Source of the DNA: Opitutus sp. GAS368
GTDB lineage: Bacteria > Verrucomicrobiota > Verrucomicrobiia > Opitutales > Opitutaceae
DNA: 42,620 nt
Assembly (NCBI GenBank): GCA_945906965.1
Contig: CAMDRP010000014.1
Location: 1-42,620, forward strand
Direction: 5' to 3'
Part shown: positions 35,736 to 42,620 of the stretch, one piece after another
Layout: each line of letters opens with the position of its first letter
Position numbering within the stretch: the stretch's first letter is position 1
Position numbers and translations under genes: made by a program
The notes under the pieces: model-generated
Databases searched by the model: none
What the model was told of the DNA's origin: nothing
Seen by the model: the letters and a program-made list of their open reading frames with translations, nothing else

Positions 35736-35774
35736 GTCGGGGGTGCGTCTTCGGAAGGCCCCCGACCACGTTTT
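35736..35774 (+). terminator. Probable intrinsic terminator after tpiA
   Basis: GTCGGGGG (35736-35743) pairs with CCCCCGAC (35759-35766), with a smaller CTTCGG loop-closing motif inside, followed by CACG and TTTT (35771-35774). The T-run is short and offset. It lies between the convergent tpiA and the minus-strand gene and would end the glycolytic transcript. Confidence 0.6.
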
Positions 35775-36678
35775 AACCGCCGGGACGTTTCGCGGGTTTA
35801 TCCGCTTTATCCAGCTTCGCTGGTTTAGGCGGATTGGTTTGCTCTTTAAAGAGCTGTTCGACTTGACGGATAGTTTGCTTAGATTGCTCCGCGCGATTCA
35901 GGGCGAGCAGCGCCTTTTGCTGATCGGGCGTGAAATTGATTTGAGCCAGCGTGCTGACCGACATCGTGAATTGCTCGGCTTGGCTGGCATTGAGCGGGAC
36001 ATTGCTGCGGGCCAAGTTTTTCTGGAGATCGCTCGTCGCCCCGCGGAAGAGTTGGGCGTTTTCGTACGTCTGAAACTGCGTGTAAACGGCCGGGCCAAAC
36101 GTAGCCTGCAATTTTCGATCGGTCTCGTCTTGGGCCCCAGCAACGAGGGTTTGTAGGTCTTTTTCTTTCAATTTTCCGCCGGCGGCGAGCATGGCGGCGG
36201 CCACGTCGATGACCGCGCCTTGGCGCTCGATGAGGAGTTCGCGCATTTGAGCCTGCTGGGGGCCGGAGAGGTTGAGATTTTTGAGCAGGGTGCCGTAACG
36301 CGCGTCGACTTGTTCGCGGAATTTGGTCGCAAGCTTAAGCTGCATTTCGGGGTTGCTAAGAAACGCGAGAATTTCCTGCGGGGTCGGGCCTTTTTTATCG
36401 GTGGGCGGGAGATTTTTTAACTGCGCTTTGGCGGCCGGGTCGGTGGGTTCGGCTGTGGTTTCGGGCGCGGAAGGCTGGGCGGCGAGGGCGCGGGCCTCGC
36501 TCAGTTGGGCGCGTTTCTCGGCGTCCCAGATCCGTTTTTGTAACGCGACGCGGTCGCCGTGGTCGAGCGCGGCGACGCGGAGTTGGATGAGCTCGCTGTG
36601 TTGGCGCCAAGCGAGTGTGCCAAGAATGAGAACGGTGCCGGCGAGTAGCGCGGTCAGCAGCGCGAATGGGGTTTTCAT
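35773..36678 (-). CDS. Membrane-anchored periplasmic protein of unknown function
   Basis: I do not recognise a family. The 301-residue product begins with a hydrophobic segment (residues 5-23, FALLTALLAGTVLILGTLAW) that would act as a signal anchor, then a helical heptad-like stretch (30-67), a Pro/Thr/Ala-rich linker, and a helical C-terminal region ending in a Lys/Pro-rich tail. The central part, with repeated LNLSGPQQAQMRELL-like segments, is reminiscent of verrucomicrobial proteins that resemble Spy/LTXXQ folds, but the match is weak. It lies 10 bases downstream of ispA and is probably in the same operon. Confidence 0.75.
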   Translation of the reverse strand: MKTPFALLTALLAGTVLILGTLAWRQHSELIQLRVAALDHGDRVALQKRIWDAEKRAQLSEARALAAQPSAPETTAEPTDPAAKAQLKNLPPTDKKGPTPQEILAFLSNPEMQLKLATKFREQVDARYGTLLKNLNLSGPQQAQMRELLIERQGAVIDVAAAMLAAGGKLKEKDLQTLVAGAQDETDRKLQATFGPAVYTQFQTYENAQLFRGATSDLQKNLARSNVPLNASQAEQFTMSVSTLAQINFTPDQQKALLALNRAEQSKQTIRQVEQLFKEQTNPPKPAKLDKADKPAKRPGG

Positions 36679-36688
36679 GCAGTCGGTC

Positions 36689-37573
36689 TCAGTTTACGCG
36701 GGCGGCCATGGATTCGATCAAAGCGCGCAGGAATGCTGGGTCGCCGGGGAGCGAGCGCAACGCCGTTTGGGCGGCTTGACTGTGTTCGAGGGCGAGACGG
36801 CGGGAGGTTTCGATGCCGTGGAGTTTTACAAACGTAGTTTTGTCGGCCTTGGCGTCTTTGCCGGCGGTTTTACCCAGGGTCGCGGTGTCGGCGGTGGCAT
36901 CAAGCACATCGTCGATGATCTGGAAGGCTAGACCGACGTGGTGGCCCGCGGTGCGTAGAACCGTCAGCGCGGTCGGCGGCGCTTCGGCGCAGAGACCGCC
37001 CATGACGAAGGCGGCTTCGATCATTGCAGCGGTTTTGTTGAGGTGGATAAACTCGAGTTCGTCGGCGGTGGCGGTGGATTTTTTTTCGGCGAGCAGGTCT
37101 TCCATTTGTCCGCCGATAAGGCGTCGGCTACTGGCGGCGTCGGCGAGCTCACGGGTGAGGGCTTGGGCGAGGGTAGGGCGTGCGGCGTAGTGGACGGATA
37201 GAATGACAAAGGCCTGGGTCAGGAGCGCGTCGCCGGCGAGCAGGGCGGTGGCTTCATCGAATTGACGGTGTGCGGTCGGTCGGCCACGCCTCAGGTCGTC
37301 GTTATCCATACACGGCAGATCGTCGTGGATGAGGGAATACGTGTGGAGGCACTCGATGGCGACGGCGGCGGGCAACGCCAAGTCGTCGTTGAGCCCCAGC
37401 GCCTCGGCGGTGGCGAGGGTAAGGACGGGTCGGAGGCGTTTACCACCGCCGAGCAGACTGTAGCGCATGGCGTCGTGCAAACGTGTGGGCCGGGTCATGG
37501 CCGCGGGCACGTAGCGATCAAGCGCAGTCTCGACCCGAGTCACCTGATGTTTGAAAGCGGCGGCAAAGTCCAT
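36689..37573 (-). CDS. ispA: Farnesyl diphosphate synthase (IspA type)
   Basis: IspA extends dimethylallyl diphosphate to C15 farnesyl diphosphate. The 294-residue protein has GGGKRLRPVL at residues 42-51, the first Asp-rich motif in its long form (DDLPCMD at 84-90, followed by RRGRPT), GGQMEDLL near 153-160 and the second motif DDVLD at 220-224. The two extra residues in the first motif are typical of bacterial FPP and GGPP synthases. It can feed both the undecaprenyl carrier of wall synthesis and CrtE in the phototrophy cassette. The two synthases differ clearly in motif form, so they are not recent duplicates. Confidence 0.93.
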   Translation of the reverse strand: MDFAAAFKHQVTRVETALDRYVPAAMTRPTRLHDAMRYSLLGGGKRLRPVLTLATAEALGLNDDLALPAAVAIECLHTYSLIHDDLPCMDNDDLRRGRPTAHRQFDEATALLAGDALLTQAFVILSVHYAARPTLAQALTRELADAASSRRLIGGQMEDLLAEKKSTATADELEFIHLNKTAAMIEAAFVMGGLCAEAPPTALTVLRTAGHHVGLAFQIIDDVLDATADTATLGKTAGKDAKADKTTFVKLHGIETSRRLALEHSQAAQTALRSLPGDPAFLRALIESMAARVN

Positions 37574-37693
37574 CGGTGGTAAGTAGCGCGGGTTAAGCCT
37601 CGCGTCTCAAACTAATTTGCGATCTGGGCCGCGTGCTGATGAAACATTCTCGCCAATGCCGAAATTTTGCGCCTGAGTCGGGATGAATTTGCT

Positions 37694-37939
37694 ATGCCAA
37701 CTTACGAGTACGTCTGTCCGAAATGTAGTCATGAATTCGAGCTGTTTCAGTCGATGCGCGACGAACCACTGAAGAAATGCCCCAAGTGCAAGAAGCTGGG
37801 CGTAAAACGGCTCGTGGGCGGCGGGGCAGGTTTGATTTTTAAAGGCACGGGTTTTTACATCACGGATTACAAAAAGAAAACCGGCAGCCCCTCTGACGGC
37901 GGTGGCGAGACCAAGCCTGCTGCCGCAGCCCAAAAATAA
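37694..37939 (+). CDS. FmdB-type zinc ribbon protein
   Basis: The 81-residue protein begins with the typical MPTYEYVCPKC and has two zinc-binding pairs, Cys8/Cys11 and Cys29/Cys32, the pattern of the FmdB or CxxC_CxxC_SSSS family; many members are of unknown function and may be regulatory. The C terminus is a low-complexity Gly/Ser/Ala tail. An earlier ATG at 37667 would add nine residues not found in the family. It is divergent from ispA with about 120 bases between, and 15 bases ahead of the next gene. Confidence 0.9.
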   Translation: MPTYEYVCPKCSHEFELFQSMRDEPLKKCPKCKKLGVKRLVGGGAGLIFKGTGFYITDYKKKTGSPSDGGGETKPAAAAQK

Positions 37940-37954
37940 TAGCGTAATTTTCGT

Positions 37955-38593
37955 GTGAGCAAATCTGCCTCCACCTCCTCGGCTCCGCTCTTTGGGATGA
38001 TCATCGCGGCGGGGTTGAGTATCGCGATGGGGGCAGCGTTCGGGGTGTTGGTGTTGGCGCTCAAGCCCGTGGTGAAACTAGCGGCCGATGTAGAGTTGGA
38101 TGTCTCGGCGCCCGACGCAGTGTACTACCTTGAGGGTAAGCAGGATAATGCTAGAGCTCGGGTCGCTGCGGATACTTACAAACGGTTTCTCGCGGGCAAT
38201 TCCGTGAAAGTTGATGAAGTCGATTTGAATGCGCTGCGACTGACCGAGCTCGAATCTAGCGGCTCTTTTAATAAAATCAGCGCTCCGAGCTTTCGGCTGC
38301 GGGATGATCAATTACAAATCAGCGTAGCCGTGAATCTGTACGCGTACGGATATCCGATTACGACGCTCGTGCAGACGACGGGGACTTTTGTGCGCAAGGG
38401 CAAAATTTTTGCTTTCGAACCCCAGACCATGTGGATCGGTTCGTGCCCCGTGCATCGCCTGCCAATGCTAGGCGGGCCGGTGATGGATAAAGTTATCGGA
38501 TCTCAAACCTGGCCCGAAACGATCGTCACTGCCTGGACTAAGCTCAGCGAGGTCAGGGTCAGTGATACGAGCCTGAGCCTCACGGTGCAGTGA
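37955..38593 (+). CDS. Membrane-anchored protein of unknown function
   Basis: I do not recognise this 212-residue protein. The N-terminal region has one hydrophobic helix (about residues 12-36, LFGMIIAAGLSIAMGAAFGVLVLAL), placing the remainder in the periplasm if it is an anchor. The rest is mixed alpha/beta, with a hydrophobic block QISVAVNLYAYGYPITTLVQT and a Trp/Cys-containing segment TMWIGSCPVHRLPML near residues 163-177. The start is GTG at 37955. It overlaps the next gene by a TGATG junction, so the two are probably translated together. A role with murJ downstream is possible but unproved. Confidence 0.75.
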   Translation: MSKSASTSSAPLFGMIIAAGLSIAMGAAFGVLVLALKPVVKLAADVELDVSAPDAVYYLEGKQDNARARVAADTYKRFLAGNSVKVDEVDLNALRLTELESSGSFNKISAPSFRLRDDQLQISVAVNLYAYGYPITTLVQTTGTFVRKGKIFAFEPQTMWIGSCPVHRLPMLGGPVMDKVIGSQTWPETIVTAWTKLSEVRVSDTSLSLTVQ

Positions 38594-39744
38594 TGCGATG
38601 GTCTGTGACTACACGTTGTGGATGGGTCGGCGTCTTGATGTGTTGGGCGTGCGTCTCGATGAATGCGACGACGCCCGTTTTATCGCAGACGGGACTTGGG
38701 CAATTTGAAATCGCTAGTCTCGACGTTAGCGCCGCGCAACGCGTGCGCGATGAGGCGGAGGCAGCGTGGCGCTGGCTCGCGTTGCCCCTCGATTTGCCGG
38801 TGGCCGGTTTTTCTTCACCGATATTTGTAAGGCTAATCCCGGCGGAGACGTGGTCGGAGCCTTCGCCGTTTCGCGTGGTGGCGGAGCCGGGTGGAGTGGT
38901 TTCGTTGCGTCTGCGTTGGAGTGAGGTAACTACCGTGGTGGAGGTACGACGTGCGCTGGTGCAGGCTTTGTTGGTGCGTATGAGCGTCGCCGCGCACGGG
39001 GTGAACGCCTATCTCATCATCCCGTCCTGGCTGCAAGAGGCGTGCGTGGAGTGGTGGCGAATCCGCGCGGAACCGGCCCATGCGGATGCGTTGCAACAGG
39101 AATCGGCCGCGCTGGCGCCCCCGGCGCTTGAAGTCGTATTGCAGGTTGATCGTGGCCTCTTCCAGTCCCGGCAGCTGCAGGTAGGAGCGGTGTGGTTGTT
39201 GGCTTGGCTGCAGGCGGAGAGCGGATCGGCGGGTGAGTGGGCCCTTTACCGCTCACGTTTACTCGCCGGCGCAGATCCCGAAGTGGCCTTGGCAGAATGT
39301 TTCTCAGGGCGCTTCGCGGATGCGTCCGAGCGTGAACTTTGGTGGCAGACGGGCTGGCATCATCTGCGCCGCGCGCGGACGCAGCCCCAACTCGGAAGTG
39401 TAGAAGCACGAGCTGCGCTCACGGATCTCGCTCGTTTTGTGTTCATGGTTGGCGAGGCCGATGCGGTGGTCCCGCTGCGTTCTATTTTGAGCCGCCGCGC
39501 GGAAACGGTGGTCAAGGCCGCGCTGGCCGAACGCCGCGCCGAGCTGCAACGGCTTTTGCCTGCGTTACATCCCTTTTATCTGAATGCCGGGCTCGCGCTG
39601 GCGGACTGTTTCGCGCCGACCCTGAAGGCCCAAGACCTAGAGCTTAAGGTCGCCGAGTTTGCACGGGAGTGGGACGATGCCTTAGATTTGGAAGCGACCT
39701 CGCGCGCAGCCCTCGATCAATGGGTGGCTCCACGCTCGAAGTGA
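38593..39744 (+). CDS. Secreted unknown protein, possibly a degenerate gluzincin
   Basis: The 383-residue product has a signal-like N terminus (hydrophobic segment about residues 9-22) ending near residue 23. The region VRRALVQALLVRMSV, followed about 15 residues later by IPSWLQEACVEWWRI, has the spacing and flanks of peptidase MA-like metalloproteases (HExxH then a Glu helix), but the HExxH histidines are absent, so any fold would be non-catalytic. The GTG at 38590 is possible; I chose the ATG at 38593, which overlaps the upstream stop by one base. The rest is Arg/Ala-rich helices without a known domain. Confidence 0.7.
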   Translation: MRWSVTTRCGWVGVLMCWACVSMNATTPVLSQTGLGQFEIASLDVSAAQRVRDEAEAAWRWLALPLDLPVAGFSSPIFVRLIPAETWSEPSPFRVVAEPGGVVSLRLRWSEVTTVVEVRRALVQALLVRMSVAAHGVNAYLIIPSWLQEACVEWWRIRAEPAHADALQQESAALAPPALEVVLQVDRGLFQSRQLQVGAVWLLAWLQAESGSAGEWALYRSRLLAGADPEVALAECFSGRFADASERELWWQTGWHHLRRARTQPQLGSVEARAALTDLARFVFMVGEADAVVPLRSILSRRAETVVKAALAERRAELQRLLPALHPFYLNAGLALADCFAPTLKAQDLELKVAEFAREWDDALDLEATSRAALDQWVAPRSK

Positions 39745-39805
39745 GGCGCTCACGAGCGTGTAAATGCATTTGCGCCCGCGGGCTTGCGCCGCGGAAACTG
39801 AACAG

Positions 39806-41395
39806 GTGTCGAAGAGCCTGAAAAATATCGGAGTGGTGTCTGCGCTGACGATGGTGTCGCGCGTACTTGGGCTTGGGCGCGATATGTTGGTGACCGCGGT
39901 TTTTGGAACCTCGGCCTTGGCCTCGATTTTTTACACGGCGTTCACCTTGCCCAATTTATTTCGGCGGTTGTTGGGTGAAGGGGCCCTCAGCGCAGCGCTC
40001 GTGCCGACCCTGCAGGAGGAGCTTAAGGCGCGCGAGCGGCAGGGCGCATTTGAGCTCGTGAATCAGGTCGCGAGCTGGCTGCTGGTGGTCACCGGCGGCA
40101 TCGTCGCGCTGGCGATGCTGGCCTTGGCTCAGGCGGGCAAGCTCGTCTCGATTGCGGGTAACTGGGGCATGGAGGTAGCTACGACGCAACGGCTCGTCGC
40201 TTCAGCGGATTACGCGATCCTGTTGTTTCCGTATCTCGTCTTTGTCTGCCTGGCGGCTGTGTTGAGCGCGGCGTTGCAGACGTTGCACCGCTTCGTGGAG
40301 CCGGCGCTTTCTCCGATCTGGCTTAACCTAGCTATGATCGGGGCGCTGAGTGGCGCGGTCTATTGTGGCTGGGCCGAAACGCCCGATGGACGGATGCACT
40401 GGCTCTGTGTCGGCGCGTTAGGCGGCGGATTTTTGCAGATGGCGGTACCGGCGGCGGCGCTCATGCGGGAGGGCTGGCGTCCGCGCTTTGATCTCGGACG
40501 GAGCGGGCCTTTGCGGCAAATCGTGGCGCTCATGGGCCCGACGGTGTTTGGCTCGGCGATTTATTTGATCAATATGGCGGTCTCGCGGTTCATCGGACTT
40601 TCGTTGAACGACTCCGCAGTGACGGTGCTCAACCTTGCGACGCGCTTGATGGAGCTGCCCATCGGTGTGTTTGCGATCGCGATTTCAACCGTGGTTTTTC
40701 CGCTAATCGCGAAGCACGCGGCCGATCGGGATGATGAAAAATTGGCCCAGTCGTACCGCAAAGGCATGCGCCTTATTTTGGTCATTAATGTGCCGGCGGC
40801 GGTGGGGCTGGCCGTGCTCGCGGAGCCGCTCGTGCGCGTGTTATTTCAGCGTGGAGCTTTCGTCGCTAGTGATACGGCACTAATGTTGCCGGTGTTGGCG
40901 GTCTACGCGCTGGGGTTGCCGTTTTTCTCTTTCGTGAATTTGGCGTTAAAGGCTTTTTACGCGCGGAAAGATACGGTGACCCCGGTCCGTGCAGCGTTAC
41001 TCAGTTTTATCGTCAACCTAGGCTTGAGCGTGGCTTTGATGGGGCCGCTGGGCACCGTCGGGCTCGCGGTGGCGGGCAACGTCGCGATCGTGGTGCAGGC
41101 CTGGTTTTTGCAGCGTCAACTCGGCGCGGGACATGCAGGACTGCGCTTCGCTCATCTTACGCGTGATCTCATGAAAATTGTCGGCGCAAGTCTCGTGATG
41201 GGTTTAGCCGTGGGGGGCGGTTGGTGGTTATGGTCGCACTTCGTTTCGGGGAGTAAGATCGGTGATGTGCTCGGACTGGCGGTCTTAATTGCGGTGGGTG
41301 TGCTGCTGTACAGTGGATTGCTTTGGGCGCTGCGCATCGAGGGACGCGAGGAATTAGCGGCTATGTTTAATAAATTCCGGTCAAAGTTTGCATGA
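39806..41395 (+). CDS. murJ: Lipid II flippase MurJ
   Basis: MurJ flips lipid II from the cytoplasmic to the periplasmic face of the inner membrane. The protein (529 residues from the GTG at 39806) has about 14 helices and MOP-superfamily blocks: SRVLGLGRDMLVTAVFG at residues 17-33, FTLPNLFRRLLGEGALSAAL, and FSFVNLALKAFYARKDTVTP in the second half. The GTG start is preferred because it aligns with the family N terminus (KSLKNIGVVSALTM); the ATG at 39764 adds 14 Arg/Cys-rich residues. The stop overlaps the next gene by ATGA. With mraY and murG in the window it completes the lipid II route. Confidence 0.94.
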   Translation: MSKSLKNIGVVSALTMVSRVLGLGRDMLVTAVFGTSALASIFYTAFTLPNLFRRLLGEGALSAALVPTLQEELKARERQGAFELVNQVASWLLVVTGGIVALAMLALAQAGKLVSIAGNWGMEVATTQRLVASADYAILLFPYLVFVCLAAVLSAALQTLHRFVEPALSPIWLNLAMIGALSGAVYCGWAETPDGRMHWLCVGALGGGFLQMAVPAAALMREGWRPRFDLGRSGPLRQIVALMGPTVFGSAIYLINMAVSRFIGLSLNDSAVTVLNLATRLMELPIGVFAIAISTVVFPLIAKHAADRDDEKLAQSYRKGMRLILVINVPAAVGLAVLAEPLVRVLFQRGAFVASDTALMLPVLAVYALGLPFFSFVNLALKAFYARKDTVTPVRAALLSFIVNLGLSVALMGPLGTVGLAVAGNVAIVVQAWFLQRQLGAGHAGLRFAHLTRDLMKIVGASLVMGLAVGGGWWLWSHFVSGSKIGDVLGLAVLIAVGVLLYSGLLWALRIEGREELAAMFNKFRSKFA

Positions 41396-42360
41396 AGATT
41401 AAATTCGATTGGTTCATGACTGGGATGGTTTTGGTCACGGGGCTGGCCTGGCTTTTCCCAGGCCCTGGGGCCACGGGCGGCTGGATGCATCCGGAGGTGC
41501 TGACGAAGGTGGGCGTGGCGCTAATATTTTTTCTGCACGGCGCGGCATTGTCGTTTACGGCGCTGAAGGCCGGCGCACTTAACTGGCGGCTGCACGTAGT
41601 GGTCCAACTCAGCACATTTTTGTTTTTCCCCCTGTTGGGTTTTGTCGCGATTTATTTTTTGGAGGGTCGCGTACCGGCGGGGCTCTCGCTGGGGGTTTTT
41701 TATCTCTGCGCTTTACCCTCAACGGTGTCTTCGTCGGTGGCCTTTACGGCGGCGGCGCGGGGTAATATCGGCGGAGCGGTGTTCAACGCGACGTTGTCGA
41801 GCTTACTGGGCGTGGTGCTCACGCCGCTGTGGATCGGTGTGGTGTTGCAGACGACGGGGCAGGCACTGGCGCTCGGGCCGGTGATGTTGGATCTATTGCG
41901 CTGGTTGGTGTTGCCGTTGGCTCTCGGGCAACTCGCTCGGCCTTGGATCGGGGAGTGGTTAAAAAAATATAAACCGTATATCGGCAGCGTCGACCGGGTA
42001 ACCATCCTGGTGCTGGTCTACACGTCGTTTTGTGAATCGTTTCAACGCGGCCTGTGGTCGAGTAACGGCGCCGGTAATCTCCTGTGGGTGATCGTCCTCT
42101 CGGTCGTGATTTTAGGGCTCGCGCTGGGGGTGACAGCTTGGGGTGCTCGAACCTTGGGTTTCAATCGCGAGGATCGGATCACCGCGATTTTTTGCGGTTC
42201 GAAGAAGACGTTGGCCTCGGGTGTGCCGATGGCGAAATTGATTTTTGGAGCGCATCCGGCGATCGGGCTCATTCTGCTGCCCATCATGGTGTATCACCAG
42301 TTACAGTTGCTCGTCTGCGCAGTGTTGGCCGAGCGTTGGGCGAGGGATGCAGGCACCTGA
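41392..42360 (+). CDS. Bile acid:sodium symporter family protein (SBF-like)
   Basis: The 322-residue membrane protein has about ten helices in the BASS fold, closest to the YfeH-like branch (SBF-like family). FFLHGAALSFTALKAGALNW near the start and LCALPSTVSSSVAFTAAARGN in the first repeat are typical; CGSKKTLASGVPMAKLIFG in the second repeat carries a crossover-helix motif. Substrates of this branch are unclear; bile acids themselves are unlikely in a free-living bacterium. The ATG at 41392 overlaps the murJ stop as ATGA, so the two are probably co-translated. Confidence 0.88.
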   Translation: MKIKFDWFMTGMVLVTGLAWLFPGPGATGGWMHPEVLTKVGVALIFFLHGAALSFTALKAGALNWRLHVVVQLSTFLFFPLLGFVAIYFLEGRVPAGLSLGVFYLCALPSTVSSSVAFTAAARGNIGGAVFNATLSSLLGVVLTPLWIGVVLQTTGQALALGPVMLDLLRWLVLPLALGQLARPWIGEWLKKYKPYIGSVDRVTILVLVYTSFCESFQRGLWSSNGAGNLLWVIVLSVVILGLALGVTAWGARTLGFNREDRITAIFCGSKKTLASGVPMAKLIFGAHPAIGLILLPIMVYHQLQLLVCAVLAERWARDAGT

Positions 42361-42411
42361 ACGAGGGGTTTTGACAAAGCGCTCGGACCCAGTTCGTTCA
42401 CTCAACATTTT

Positions 42412-42620
42412 ATGTCCACCATACCTTCGGCCACGCTCCTCTCTGCCTTGAACTGGCGCTACGCCACGAAGAAATTCGATGCCACGAAAAAAATTCCCGC
42501 CGACACGTGGGCTACGCTTGAACAGGCGCTGATTCTCGCGCCTTCCTCGTTTGGCTTACAGCCTTGGAAATTTTTGATTTTAACGGACGCTGCCGTGAAA
42601 GCGCAATTGGTGGCGCTTTC
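42412..42620 (+). CDS. Nitroreductase family protein, 5' part only
   Basis: The window ends within this gene after 69 codons. The visible part (LNWRYATKKFDATKKIP, LILAPSSFGLQPWKFLIL) matches the N-terminal FMN-binding region of NfsB-type nitroreductases, where the RxSxKxF-like segment and the SSxxxQPW motif contact FMN phosphate and isoalloxazine. These enzymes reduce nitro compounds or quinones with NAD(P)H. The gene starts 51 bases after the symporter gene in the same direction. No more can be said without the remainder. Confidence 0.88.
   Translation, partial: MSTIPSATLLSALNWRYATKKFDATKKIPADTWATLEQALILAPSSFGLQPWKFLILTDAAVKAQLVAL

Overview
The window reads as chromosomal DNA of a Verrucomicrobiota bacterium, most likely near Opitutaceae. 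That placement is an inference from GC-rich coding, protein flavour (a Gfo/Idh/MocA oxidoreductase with a Tat signal, AVP in place of the usual EKP) and gene order; no rRNA is present to confirm it. Genes are tightly packed, many overlap as ATGA or TGATG, and recognisable Shine-Dalgarno sequences are scarce. I see no tRNA or rRNA gene, insertion sequence, prophage or CRISPR array.

Region 1 (1-2214): pyrE on the minus strand next to a (GGGC)6 tract, then a divergent Tat-exported oxidoreductase. Region 2 (2569-8811): a complete retinal phototrophy cassette, proteorhodopsin-crtE-crtI-crtB-crtY-blh. It would convert farnesyl diphosphate through GGPP, phytoene, lycopene and beta-carotene to retinal, the rhodopsin chromophore. 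A strong hairpin separates the rhodopsin from the biosynthetic genes, and a 16-bp palindrome lies upstream of it.

Region 3 (8812-9345) is non-coding. It holds a densely structured GC-rich stretch ending in a probable intrinsic terminator, then a mraZ control region with a 10-bp ladder of TGGGN-type boxes. Region 4 (9346-26361) is the division and cell wall (dcw) cluster: mraZ, rsmH, ftsL, ftsI, murE, murF, mraY, a LysM protein, ftsW, murG, murB, ddl, ftsQ, ftsA, ftsZ. murD and murC are missing from their usual places; a LysM gene and an intrinsic terminator occupy the murD slot.

Region 5 (26428-29785): obgE, a TPR-like lipoprotein, a LysE/RhtB exporter and, on the minus strand, mnmA. Region 6 (29905-35726): a GH13 debranching-type enzyme followed by gap-pgk-tpiA, with large inverted repeats in both gaps of the glycolytic group. 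Region 7 (35773-42620): ispA and a membrane-anchored unknown on the minus strand, then an FmdB-like zinc ribbon protein, two unknown envelope proteins, the lipid II flippase murJ, a bile-acid-symporter-like transporter and the start of a nitroreductase gene.

The parts fit together: IspA can supply FPP to CrtE for carotenoids and retinal and also to undecaprenyl phosphate synthesis, which MraY and MurG use and MurJ completes by flipping lipid II. The points most worth checking are the structured RNA candidate before mraZ, the missing murC/murD with the LysM gene in place, the atypical MurE motifs, the acidic insert in FtsI, and the hairpins inside the rhodopsin and glycolysis operons.
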